Positions 25,236 through 33,482 of a stretch of 64,000 nt of DNA are shown piece by piece. The notes beneath the pieces were generated by a model, which saw only the letters and a list, made by a program, of their open reading frames with translations, was not told the DNA's origin and searched no databases. Origin of the DNA: Flavobacteriaceae bacterium (GTDB lineage Bacteria > Bacteroidota > Bacteroidia > Flavobacteriales > Flavobacteriaceae); assembly GCA_002707025.1 (NCBI GenBank), contig PALG01000026.1:62001-126000 (forward strand). Direction: 5' to 3'. A program made the translations under genes and the position numbers. Every line of letters begins with the position of its first letter. The first letter of the stretch is position 1.

Positions 25236-26266
25236 TGATCCATAAAAACACAAAAAATAATGGATGCCTTTGGCTGTTTATTTTCAGTCTGGTTTGTATA
25301 ACAGCTACCGTTGTCATTTCCGTTTTCTTTCAACTAAAAACAACCGTTTCCTTTGTCATTGCTGCTATCCTCGCAACCATCTTTACAATAATAGTATATG
25401 GAAAACCTTCCGTATCAAACCTTTTTAGAAATGTTGTCGTGGTTTTTATTTTAGTAATGGGCATCCGGTTTGCGCTGCTCTCTTTTTTCGATTTGGTAAA
25501 ATCGACGGCTACCGAAACTACGTTTAAAATTGAAGAAGGGGTTGGAAAATCGACCATTGTAGAGGGAGTTGATACAGTTTCTGTCTATTCCAGCCATCGA
25601 TTGTGGAAAGACAACTACGGAAATTATTACGAAGGCGATTTAACGGTCCGCGAACGGGATTTTTTACGGCTTCTCGACGGGCCTAAAAACTTTAAAGCTA
25701 AGGGCAATTCCAATTTTTGGGGCGTTTTGTACGACTATCTAGATCGAAACGATAGCCCTAGCCTAGATTTGGTGATGAAAGCATTTCAGCAAATCGACAA
25801 AGATCGAAAACTGAATCAGATGGAATTTGCCGAAATGGTCATTAGCTGCATTCAGGACATTCCGTATTCTTATGTTTTTCAAGAGGCCTGTTACCCTGCA
25901 TCTTCCTACGAAGAACCCATAAAATCCCTTCTGGAGGATTGCCCGGAATGTTGCATCGGGAACATGGCATACGGTATTCAAAACCCGGTTTCCTTTCTTC
26001 AGAACCTAAAAGGGGATTGCGATACAAGAACGGTACTAATTTATGCTATCCTGAAACATTTTAAGTATGATGTTGCCATATTGAATAGCGATTTTTACCG
26101 TCACTCTATCATCGGACTCAACATTCCCGCCAAAGGATTGTACAAAACCTATTACGGAAAAAAATATGTGGTCTGGGAAACCACGGCAAAATATTACACG
26201 GCGGGACAATTACCGCCCAATTTTAACGATTTAACCCACTGGAACGTGGTACTCACCAGTAAATAA
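25235..26266 (+). CDS. Membrane-anchored transglutaminase-like protein
   Basis: 343 aa. Three hydrophobic segments lie within residues 10-90, then a soluble domain. The C-terminal part has a transglutaminase-like triad: Cys in LKGDCDTRTVLIYAIL, His in FYRHSIIGLN, and Glu or Asp in YVVWETTAKYYTAG. A cysteine-rich loop (ACYPASS, DCPECCIG) precedes it. Catalysis as a peptidase or amidase outside the membrane is possible; the substrate is unknown. It is translationally coupled to the LuxE-like gene and followed after 7 bases by DUF350. Confidence 0.7.
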   Translation: MIHKNTKNNGCLWLFIFSLVCITATVVISVFFQLKTTVSFVIAAILATIFTIIVYGKPSVSNLFRNVVVVFILVMGIRFALLSFFDLVKSTATETTFKIEEGVGKSTIVEGVDTVSVYSSHRLWKDNYGNYYEGDLTVRERDFLRLLDGPKNFKAKGNSNFWGVLYDYLDRNDSPSLDLVMKAFQQIDKDRKLNQMEFAEMVISCIQDIPYSYVFQEACYPASSYEEPIKSLLEDCPECCIGNMAYGIQNPVSFLQNLKGDCDTRTVLIYAILKHFKYDVAILNSDFYRHSIIGLNIPAKGLYKTYYGKKYVVWETTAKYYTAGQLPPNFNDLTHWNVVLTSK

Positions 26267-26273
26267 GAAGCTT

Positions 26274-26789
26274 ATGAACCAACAACTTTTCACCCTGGCC
26301 CTTTTTGAAATTATACTTTCCATCGTCATTACGGTGGTTATTGTGTATGTATCCTACAGTATTTTACACCGCGTTTTTTTCAAAAAAGAAGACTTAAAAG
26401 GAAACAATCTTGCTTTCAATATTTTTACCTCCGGAATTATCCTGAGTATCGGAATGATTTTAAGCGAAATTTTACCTTCCATAACCAATGTGGTCCGTTT
26501 GGCCACCACACAATCGGAAGCTGTAGATTTGGTTACCATCGTAAAATATTCGGGAATGTATTTAATGATTGGCTTCTTGGCCTCTATTATTATCAATATT
26601 TCGGTGTTTTTGCTTTTTTCCATATTAACAAGAGGCATTAACGAGTTTCAGGCCATCAAGGAAAACAACCTCTCGGTCGCCATATTGGTTGCTGTAACCT
26701 TGGTAAGCATTACGCTAATTGTAAAAGAAAGCATTGCTTTATTGATTAGTTCCCTGGTTCCCTATCCCGAAGTGAGTAATTTTATGTAA
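26274..26789 (+). CDS. DUF350 family membrane protein
   Basis: 171 aa with four predicted membrane helices. It matches DUF350 (repeated two-helix unit, with NLAFNIFTSGIILSIGMILS in the first and NLSVAILVAVTLVSITLIVK in the second half). The function of the family is unknown. It is the last gene of a three-gene operon with the LuxE-like and transglutaminase-like genes. Confidence 0.78.
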   Translation: MNQQLFTLALFEIILSIVITVVIVYVSYSILHRVFFKKEDLKGNNLAFNIFTSGIILSIGMILSEILPSITNVVRLATTQSEAVDLVTIVKYSGMYLMIGFLASIIINISVFLLFSILTRGINEFQAIKENNLSVAILVAVTLVSITLIVKESIALLISSLVPYPEVSNFM

Positions 26790-26816
26790 GGTGTAAGGAA
26801 TTCAAAAAAATCACGA

Positions 26817-26866
26817 CCAATAAGTGTTATGAAAAGGGAAAATTTCCCTTCTGATTTCATAATTGG
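26817..26866 (+). repeat. Long interrupted hairpin after the DUF350 gene
   Basis: Nested arms CCAAT/ATTGG, TTATGAAA/TTTCATAA and AGGGAAA/TTTCCCT are separated by small bulges, forming a hairpin of about 50 nt. No T-run follows directly; the tyrS-side terminator comes 16 bases later. Confidence 0.5.
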
Positions 26867-26881
26867 TTGGTTAGTTAACGG

Positions 26882-26907
26882 AAAAGCCCCGAGATTCGGG
26901 GCTTTTC
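26882..26907. terminator. Bidirectional terminator between DUF350 and tyrS
   Basis: AAAAGCCCCGA and CGGGGCTTTT pair around the loop, with T-runs on both strands, between two convergent genes. Confidence 0.85.
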
Positions 26908-26929
26908 TATTTTTTATAGCTTCTGAAAG

Positions 26930-28228
26930 CTATACTGCCTTGATGATAAAATAGTTTTTCTTTCCGCGTTGAAGCAAAACGAATTGCCCATTGATCAAAT
27001 CGGAAGCGGTAATGGAATAGTCTTCGGAAACCTTTTCCTTATTTACGGAAATCGAGTTTTCCTTTAAAGCCCGTCGGGCTTCCCCATTCGACTTTAAAAA
27101 GCCGGTTTTTTCTGCCAAACCACCAATAATATCCAATCCATTTTCAATTTCCACTAGGGCTACCTCCGCCTGCGGAACGCCCTCAAACACATCCAAAAAT
27201 GTTGCTTCATTTAGGGTTTTAAGGTCTTCCGAAGTAGATCTTCCGAATAAAATTTCAGAAGCTTTTACGGCATTTTCATACTCTTCCGCACTATGCACCG
27301 TGGTCGTCACTTCTTCCGCTAGACGCTTCTGAAGCAACCGCATATGAGGTGCTTCTTTGTGTTCCGCGACCAAGGCTTCAATGGTTTCTTTATCTAAAAA
27401 AGTAAAAATCTTGATGTATTTTTCGGCATCCTCATCGCTGGAATTCAGCCAATATTGGTAAAATTTGTAGGGAGACGTTCGTTTGGCATCCAACCAAATA
27501 TTCCCTCCTTCACTTTTTCCAAATTTACTACCATCGCTTTTGGTAATCAACGGACACGTAAGGGCAAACCCTTTTCCATTCTCAATACGGCGAATCAATT
27601 CGGTCCCGGTGGTGATATTCCCCCACTGGTCGCTTCCTCCCATTTGTAAGGTACAATCCTGGTTTTGGTATAAATGCAGGAAATCGTACCCCTGTACCAA
27701 TTGGTAGGTGAACTCGGTAAAGGACATTCCGTCGTTTCCTTCTCCCGAAATTCGGTTTTTAACCGAATCCTTTGCCATCATGTAATTTACGGTTATGTGC
27801 TTCCCTACATCCCGAATGAAATCCAGAAAACTGAATTCCTTCATCCAATCGTAATTATTCACCAATACCGCTTGGTTTTCCTTAGCTGAAGAAAAGTCCA
27901 AAAATTGGGATAATTGATTTTTTACACATTCCTGATTATGCCGCAAGGTCGCTTCATCCAACAAATTACGTTCGTTGGATTTCCCCGAAGGATCTCCAAT
28001 CATTCCCGTAGCACCTCCTACTAAAGCCACGGGCTTATGGCCAGATCGTTGAAAAAACGCCAATAACATAATAGGAACCAAATTCCCGATATGCAGCGAA
28101 TCGGCCGTAGGATCGAACCCCACATAGGCCGAACGCATGGCTTCATTAAGGTGTTCCTCTGTATCGGGCATCACGTCATGTATCATGCCGCGCCAAGTAA
28201 GTTCTTCCACAAAATTCTTTAGTGCCAA
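26930..28228 (-). CDS. tyrS: Tyrosyl-tRNA synthetase
   Basis: 432 aa, class I aminoacyl-tRNA synthetase. The HIGH-type motif is SLHIGN (residues 45-49) and the KMSKS-type motif is KFGKS (in [12 protein letters not shown]). Tyrosine-binding residues lie in [10 protein letters not shown] and the [11 protein letters not shown] region. A C-terminal S4 RNA-binding domain is present ([18 protein letters not shown]). It charges tRNA-Tyr. Single gene with its own promoter (28253-28260). Confidence 0.97.
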   Translation of the reverse strand: MALKNFVEELTWRGMIHDVMPDTEEHLNEAMRSAYVGFDPTADSLHIGNLVPIMLLAFFQRSGHKPVALVGGATGMIGDPSGKSNERNLLDEATLRHNQECVKNQLSQFLDFSSAKENQAVLVNNYDWMKEFSFLDFIRDVGKHITVNYMMAKDSVKNRISGEGNDGMSFTEFTYQLVQGYDFLHLYQNQDCTLQMGGSDQWGNITTGTELIRRIENGKGFALTCPLITKSDGSKFGKSEGGNIWLDAKRTSPYKFYQYWLNSSDEDAEKYIKIFTFLDKETIEALVAEHKEAPHMRLLQKRLAEEVTTTVHSAEEYENAVKASEILFGRSTSEDLKTLNEATFLDVFEGVPQAEVALVEIENGLDIIGGLAEKTGFLKSNGEARRALKENSISVNKEKVSEDYSITASDLINGQFVLLQRGKKNYFIIKAV

Positions 28229-28252
28229 AATGCTGTCATTTTAAGTATTGGG

Positions 28253-28260
28253 CAAAGATA
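28253..28260 (-). promoter_or_regulatory. Promoter -7 element for tyrS
   Basis: Minus strand reads TATCTTTG, 25 bases upstream of the tyrS start codon. Confidence 0.6.
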
Positions 28261-28313
28261 AGCCGATGCTTTAAAATGCGAAAGTTTATCACAAAAAAGA
28301 GTATTTTCGCACT

Positions 28314-29321
28314 ATGATTTTAGTTACAGGAGGCACCGGCTTGGTAGGCGCCCATTTGCTCTACCACTTAGTACAGGAACATTCCAAGGTTCGGGCAACG
28401 CATAGAAAACAAAGTAATCTTGAAGCCGTAAAGCAAGTATTCTCTTATTATACTGAAACCCCTGAAACACATTTCCATAAAATTGAGTGGGTAGAAGTCA
28501 ATATCACAAGGATTCCTGAACTCACGGAAGCTTTTGAAGGAATTACCCACGTGTATCATTGCGCAGCCTTTGTAAGTTTTAATCCCAAACACTTTCAGGC
28601 TCTTAAAAAGGCCAATGTAGAAGGTACCGCCAATGTAGTGAACCTTTGTATTGCCAAAGGCATTCAAAAACTTTGTTATGTAAGTTCGGTAGCGACTCTA
28701 GGAATGCCCGAAAACAGCCCCTTCATTTCAGAAGAAACCCCTTGGAACCCAGAAGACCAAAATAGTGTGTATTCCATTACTAAATACGGTGCAGAAATGG
28801 AAGTCTGGCGAGGATCGCAGGAAGGCCTTAATGTGGTTATTGTAAATCCAGGAGTCATTTTGGGCGAAGGCTTTTGGCATTCCAGTAGCGGAGTCATCAT
28901 TAAAAGAGCTGCCAGAGGCATTCGCCATTATACTTCAGGAAGCAGCGGTTTTGTTGATGTAAGGGATGTGGTAACAATCATGATACAGTTCATGAATAGC
29001 TCTATTACCCAAGAGCGATTTGTTGTAGTGGCTGAAAATTTATCCTACCAAAAATTACTTACTTTACTCGCAAAGGCTTTCGGGAACCCTCCCCCTACCA
29101 AAAAAATCTCCAAAAGAGTGTTACTGTTTTTAAGTAGTACCGATTGGTTTTTCAGCAAGTTCTTCGGAAGAAAAAGAAGCTTGTTAAAAGCGACGGTGCG
29201 TTCGCTGTTTACGCATTCTTCATACGACGCCTCCAAAATAAAAGAAACTTTATCCGTAGATTTTATTCCCATGGAAAAAACTATGGATCGTATTGCTAAA
29301 GCTTATAAAAATCACTCCTGA
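28314..29321 (+). CDS. NAD-dependent epimerase/dehydratase family protein (extended SDR)
   Basis: 335 aa. Rossmann motif VTGGTGLVGAHL at the N-terminus, and catalytic S/Y-x3-K as SVATLG followed by YSITKYGAE (Tyr and Lys). VIVNPGVILGEGFW and SSGFVDVRDVV are typical of dihydroflavonol-4-reductase-like extended SDRs. The substrate is not readable. Its last 10 bases overlap the convergent DUF4296 gene. Confidence 0.85.
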   Translation: MILVTGGTGLVGAHLLYHLVQEHSKVRATHRKQSNLEAVKQVFSYYTETPETHFHKIEWVEVNITRIPELTEAFEGITHVYHCAAFVSFNPKHFQALKKANVEGTANVVNLCIAKGIQKLCYVSSVATLGMPENSPFISEETPWNPEDQNSVYSITKYGAEMEVWRGSQEGLNVVIVNPGVILGEGFWHSSSGVIIKRAARGIRHYTSGSSGFVDVRDVVTIMIQFMNSSITQERFVVVAENLSYQKLLTLLAKAFGNPPPTKKISKRVLLFLSSTDWFFSKFFGRKRSLLKATVRSLFTHSSYDASKIKETLSVDFIPMEKTMDRIAKAYKNHS

Positions 29322-29761
29322 ACCGGAGCAATCGTTTTGGGCTCCAAAGTGTCTTTAGGAGCTTCATCTTTGAGTGTTTGAACGGTGTCTTCTGTTTTCT
29401 TCTGAAGTCTTTTTTCTTGTGCCAAAAGGGTATCGACGGTCACTTTTCGAGCTTCCAGTACAGCCTTTACCTCTTCCATAATTGCGATGTAATCATTAAT
29501 TTCAGAAGCATAATAATCATTACTTTCTACAAACTGAAGACTATCGATTCGATATTTGTTGTAAATTAATGAATCGATTTGAAGCCCTTCTTCTCGAAGG
29601 GTCCGGTTACTAATACTTCGCGCTGCGTTTCCTGTATAGGCCTCTGCCAAAATTTGCACCATTTGATCCTTCGGAATTAAATTTTCGGGCTTTTCGGGCC
29701 GATCTACATGCTGACAAGAAGCCAAGATCACCAATACGAGTATGTAAACTACTTTTTTCAA
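29312..29761 (-). CDS. DUF4296 lipoprotein
   Basis: 149 aa. Lipoprotein signal MKKVVYILVLVILASC with Cys16. The DUF4296 pattern is present: PENLIPKDQMVQILAEAY, LIYNKYRIDSLQFVESNDYY. The C-terminal part is charged and probably coiled. In Flavobacteriia this family regularly follows the dihydroorotase gene. Its start overlaps the pyrC stop by four bases (ATGA). Function unknown. Confidence 0.8.
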   Translation of the reverse strand: MKKVVYILVLVILASCQHVDRPEKPENLIPKDQMVQILAEAYTGNAARSISNRTLREEGLQIDSLIYNKYRIDSLQFVESNDYYASEINDYIAIMEEVKAVLEARKVTVDTLLAQEKRLQKKTEDTVQTLKDEAPKDTLEPKTIAPVQE

Positions 29762-31104
29762 TTTCTGTTAAAAGTTAATCGTTCGCCTAGTACCCGTTGC
29801 GGAAACTTTCCGTTTTCATAAGCTACTTTTCCATTTACTAGTGTATGAGTCACTCTGGATTTAAATGAAGTCCCTTCAAAAGGAGACCAACCGCATTTGT
29901 ACAGAATGTTATCCTTATTTACCCTCCAAGGCGCGTTTAAATCGACCAAAACCAAATCGGCTTTATACCCCTCTCTAATGTATCCACGGTCTTTTAACTG
30001 AAACAAAATCGCAGGATTATGAGCAAACTTTTCTACGATTTTCTCTAAGGAAATCACCCCTTTGTGATGCATTTCCAATAACGCCACCAACGCATGCTGC
30101 ACCAAGGGCCCTCCAGAAGGGGCTTTGGTATACGGCTGGTTTTTCTCCTCCAAGGTGTGCGGCGCATGATCGGTCGCAATCACATCAATACGATCCTCCA
30201 AAAGCGCTTTCCACAAACCCTCTTTGTCTTTTTTGGTTTTTACTGCAGGGTTCCATTTAATTTTGGTGCCCTTCGCCTTGTAATCCTTATCGGTAAACCA
30301 AAGGTGATGAATACAAACTTCGGCCGTTATTTTTTTATCCTTTAAAGCCTTCTTTTTATCAAAAAGATGGGTTTCCCTTTCGGTTGAAAGATGAAACACA
30401 TGTAATCTCGCCCCTGTTTTTTTAGCCAATTCAATGGCTTTGGAAGAAGACAAATAACACGCTTCTTCACTTCTTATAATAGGGTGTAGTTCTACAGGAA
30501 TATCATCCCCATATTCAGCTTCATATTTGGCAAGGTTGTTTTTAATGGTCTCTTCATCTTCACAGTGTACCGAGATCAATAATTTCGTTTTACTGAAAAT
30601 GTTCTCTAGGGTTTTAGGATCATCGACCAGCATATTCCCTGTGGAAGAGCCCAAGAACAGCTTCAATCCTGCTACTTTGTTTTCATCTACTTTTAAAATT
30701 TCTTCCAAGTTGTCATTGGTCCCTCCAAACATAAATGAATAGTTTGCCCAAGAAACTTCAGCAGCTCGGGAAAACTTTTCTTCCAACAAAGGAAGGGTCG
30801 TGGCCTGAGGTACTGTATTGGGCATTTCAATAAAAGAGGTAATTCCTCCTGCTACAGCGGCTTTCGATTCGGTTTCAATTTCTGCTTTATGGGTAAGGCC
30901 TGGTTCCCTAAAATGCACTTGATCGTCAATCATTCCCGGTAATAAGTACAATCCATCGGCTTCAATCACTTTTGTGTCTGACGACTTTGCACTAATGCTT
31001 TCAGAAATTTCAGCAATACAATCCCCTTCTACAAGAACATCCCCAGTGATAATCTTTCCTTCATTGACAATTTGGGCATTTTTAATTAATACCGTCTGAC
31101 TCAT
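29758..31104 (-). CDS. pyrC: Dihydroorotase
   Basis: 448 aa, class I amidohydrolase. Metal and substrate motifs are visible: GMIDDQVHFREPGL, EMPNT, LISVHCEDEE, LHVFHLS, and IATDHAPHT (catalytic Asp). In the first motif the usual H-x-H is Gln62-Val-His64, so one expected metal ligand is changed. It should interconvert carbamoyl aspartate and dihydroorotate in pyrimidine synthesis. It lies in an operon after the polyprenol mannosyltransferase gene (4-base overlap) and before DUF4296. Confidence 0.88.
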   Translation of the reverse strand: MSQTVLIKNAQIVNEGKIITGDVLVEGDCIAEISESISAKSSDTKVIEADGLYLLPGMIDDQVHFREPGLTHKAEIETESKAAVAGGITSFIEMPNTVPQATTLPLLEEKFSRAAEVSWANYSFMFGGTNDNLEEILKVDENKVAGLKLFLGSSTGNMLVDDPKTLENIFSKTKLLISVHCEDEETIKNNLAKYEAEYGDDIPVELHPIIRSEEACYLSSSKAIELAKKTGARLHVFHLSTERETHLFDKKKALKDKKITAEVCIHHLWFTDKDYKAKGTKIKWNPAVKTKKDKEGLWKALLEDRIDVIATDHAPHTLEEKNQPYTKAPSGGPLVQHALVALLEMHHKGVISLEKIVEKFAHNPAILFQLKDRGYIREGYKADLVLVDLNAPWRVNKDNILYKCGWSPFEGTSFKSRVTHTLVNGKVAYENGKFPQRVLGERLTFNRN

Positions 31105-31832
31105 ATATCGTATGTTTTGAATAAACTTTTTAATTTCATGGAAATGACCCCAAAAATGGCTTCAGAAATAATGCCAGAACTCATTTTGGACGTTCCCTTG
31201 GTCCTATCGGTAAAAATGACAGGTACCTCTACTATTTTAAATTTACTGAGATAGGTTTTAAATTTCATTTCAATCTGAAAGGCATATCCCACAAATTGGA
31301 TTTTGTCTAGGTTAATTTTCTCCAACACCTTCCGCCTATAACAAACGAATCCTGCGGTGGTATCGTATATATTCATTCCCGTTATAAGACGTACATATTT
31401 AGAGGCTCCCCAAGACAAAAGTACTCGACTCATGGGCCAGTTGACCACATTTACCCCTGTTTTATACCGAGAGCCAATCGCCATATCGTTCCCGCCTTTT
31501 TCACAGGCGTTGTACAGCCGTATCAAATCGTTTGGATTGTGAGAGAAATCGGCATCCATTTCAAAAATATAGTCATACCCCTTTTCCAAACCCCATTGAA
31601 ACCCTTTAATGTAGGCGGTACCCAATCCTAATTTCCCTTCCCTCTCTATTATGAAAAGTATCTCCGGGAATTCGGTTTGAAGCTCTTTTACCTTAGCTCC
31701 GGTTAAATCGGGTGAATTATCATCGACAATCAATACGTGAAAATCGCGTTGCAGGGAAAAGATATTCCGAAGCAACTTCTCAATATTCTCAATCTCGTTA
31801 TATGTAGGTATGACCACTAAGGCGCTAGACAT
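31101..31832 (-). CDS. Polyprenol monophosphomannose synthase-like GT2 glycosyltransferase
   Basis: 243 aa from the ATG at 31832 (MSSALVVIPTYNE). An ATG at 31850 would sit inside the promoter element at 31848-31855, so it is rejected. GT2 motifs: VVIPTYNEIENIEKLL, VDDNSPDLT, the metal-binding MDADFSHNP, and GSRYKTGVNV with DTTAGFVCYRRKVL, as in dolichol-phosphate mannose synthases. No C-terminal membrane domain is present. It would transfer a sugar to a polyprenyl phosphate carrier for glycan or lipoprotein glycosylation. Confidence 0.88.
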   Translation of the reverse strand: MSSALVVIPTYNEIENIEKLLRNIFSLQRDFHVLIVDDNSPDLTGAKVKELQTEFPEILFIIEREGKLGLGTAYIKGFQWGLEKGYDYIFEMDADFSHNPNDLIRLYNACEKGGNDMAIGSRYKTGVNVVNWPMSRVLLSWGASKYVRLITGMNIYDTTAGFVCYRRKVLEKINLDKIQFVGYAFQIEMKFKTYLSKFKIVEVPVIFTDRTKGTSKMSSGIISEAIFGVISMKLKSLFKTYDI

Positions 31833-31847
31833 GCTCCTATTTTGGGG

Positions 31848-31855
31848 CAAATGTA
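31848..31855 (-). promoter_or_regulatory. Promoter -7 element for the mannosyltransferase-pyrC-DUF4296 operon
   Basis: Minus strand reads TACATTTG, 16 bases upstream of the ATG at 31832. Confidence 0.5.
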
Positions 31856-31970
31856 CCTATTTTTTGATTACTTGCCTTACGGTATTCGTAGCAATTAAGA
31901 AAAATTTATCAGTTGCGAAGCGCTTTTCTTTTCCTATTTTTGAATACCAAAATCAATACTCCCAAAAGGC

Positions 31971-32624
31971 TTGGAATTAGAACTTAGACATATTGAGAAT
32001 GACTCTTGGATTGCCTTGGTTTTTTTAGGGGTCTTTATTTTACTTACGCTCACAAAAGCGTACTTCCCAAGGAGGTTTTCGGAATTTATTCAACTACCCG
32101 TTACTGATAAGTATTTTAGTCTTGAAGGAAAAAAAAGGACCGTAAACCAACCTTTCAATATTCTTATTTTCATCATACAAACGCTCTGCATTTCCCTTTT
32201 TTTATTACTTATAATAAAAGTGGAATCCCCACAGAAGATAGCTTTAAAACCCGTGTGGCTGCTTCAAATATGGGTAGGGTTTATCGTTTTTGTCTCATTT
32301 AAATTTTATTTGGAAAAGTTAATTGCACACATCTTGGATATTGAAGCCGTTGTCGAGAATTATTTATTTGAAAGGCTAAGCTATGCCAGCCTAATTGGGC
32401 TTTTCTTAGGCGGGATTAGTCTTTTATTTTATTTTTCGTTTTCACTTTCCAAATCCCTTTTCTACACCATTGCTGGTATCGCAGCATTACTTTACTTAAT
32501 TTCCCTGATTTCCAGTATAAAAAGAAATCAACAAACAATTTTTAAGGGCTTCTTTTATTTTATTTTGTATCTTTGCGCACTCGAAATTGCACCCTACGTT
32601 ATACTCTATAAAGTATTGGTGTAG
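31971..32624 (+). CDS. DUF4271 membrane protein
   Basis: 217 aa with about six predicted membrane helices. It matches DUF4271, a family of Bacteroidota found directly before hemD. The TTG at 31971 was chosen because no in-frame ATG lies near the N-terminus and a promoter element (TATTTTTG, near 31934) is just upstream. The function is unknown; the neighbour suggests a link with tetrapyrrole synthesis. Its last codons contain a promoter element for hemD (32568-32575). Confidence 0.75.
   Translation: MELELRHIENDSWIALVFLGVFILLTLTKAYFPRRFSEFIQLPVTDKYFSLEGKKRTVNQPFNILIFIIQTLCISLFLLLIIKVESPQKIALKPVWLLQIWVGFIVFVSFKFYLEKLIAHILDIEAVVENYLFERLSYASLIGLFLGGISLLFYFSFSLSKSLFYTIAGIAALLYLISLISSIKRNQQTIFKGFFYFILYLCALEIAPYVILYKVLV
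32568..32575 (+). promoter_or_regulatory. Internal promoter for hemD, inside the DUF4271 gene
   Basis: TATCTTTG followed by CGCACTC, identical over 15 bases to the rpsP promoter region. It lies 65 bases before the hemD start codon. Confidence 0.55.
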
Positions 32625-32639
32625 CAAAGGGGCTAAAAA

Positions 32640-33398
32640 ATGAAGCTTATGAAGGTGAAAACTATTTTGGTGTCTCAGCCAGAGCCTAAAGTTGAGAACT
32701 CTCCCTACTATGATTTAATTGAAAGACAAAAGGTAAAAATAGACTTTAGACCTTTCATTCACGTAGAAGGGGTGTCCAGCAAAGAGGTGCGAACCCAAAA
32801 AGTAGACCTTACCCAATACACGGCAATTATCCTTACTAGTAGAAATTCGGTAGATCATTTTTTCAGAATTGCTGAAGAACTTCGTTTTAAGGTACCCGAT
32901 ACCATGAAATACTTCTGCCAAAGTGAAGCCGTGGCCTATTACCTTCAGAAGTATGTAGTTTATAGAAAAAGAAAGATTTACGTAGGGAAAAGAACCTTTA
33001 CCGAGTTATCCCCGCTGATCAAAAAATACAAAAACGAAAAGTTTTTACTCCCTTCTTCAGATAAATTAAAACCTGAAGTCCCTAATGTTCTGAACGATTT
33101 GGGCGTAAATTGGAAACAAGCTACCTTCTATAAAACGGTGATTAGTGACCTCTCCGATTTACGAGATGTGTATTACGATATTTTGGTATTCTTCAGCCCT
33201 AGTGGAATTCAAAGCCTTTTGGAAAACTTTCCCGATTTTGAACAAAAAGATACCCGTATTGCGGTATTTGGAAATACCACCATTAAAGCTGCCACCGAAA
33301 ATGGATTGCGCGTAGATATTAAAGCACCTACACCTGAAACCCCTTCTATGACCATGGCGCTAGAAAAATACATCAAGGAAGTGAACGGAAAGAAGTAA
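32640..33398 (+). CDS. hemD: Uroporphyrinogen-III synthase
   Basis: 252 aa. The family is very divergent, but the two-lobed pattern is visible: ILVSQPEPK at the N-terminus, YTAIILTSRNSVDHFF, FLLPSSDKLKPEVP in the second lobe, and DILVFFSPSGIQSLLENFP followed by IAVFGNTTIKAATENGLRV and APTPETPSM. It closes and isomerises hydroxymethylbilane to uroporphyrinogen III for heme and siroheme. Downstream of DUF4271, as is usual in Flavobacteriia. A second ATG (MKVKT) three codons in is an equally possible start. Confidence 0.88.
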   Translation: MKLMKVKTILVSQPEPKVENSPYYDLIERQKVKIDFRPFIHVEGVSSKEVRTQKVDLTQYTAIILTSRNSVDHFFRIAEELRFKVPDTMKYFCQSEAVAYYLQKYVVYRKRKIYVGKRTFTELSPLIKKYKNEKFLLPSSDKLKPEVPNVLNDLGVNWKQATFYKTVISDLSDLRDVYYDILVFFSPSGIQSLLENFPDFEQKDTRIAVFGNTTIKAATENGLRVDIKAPTPETPSMTMALEKYIKEVNGKK

Positions 33399-33421
33399 TC
33401 TTCTTTTTACATTCTATACTA

Positions 33422-33453
33422 AAAAGGGCCGCTCTTTCGAGCAGCCCTTTTTT
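33422..33453. terminator. Bidirectional terminator between hemD and pckA
   Basis: AAAAGGGC-CGCTC-TTTC-GAGCA-GCCCTTTT forms a strong hairpin with T-runs on both strands between convergent genes. Confidence 0.85.
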
Positions 33454-33482
33454 GATTGAAATCTATACTTATTCCTTTAAAA

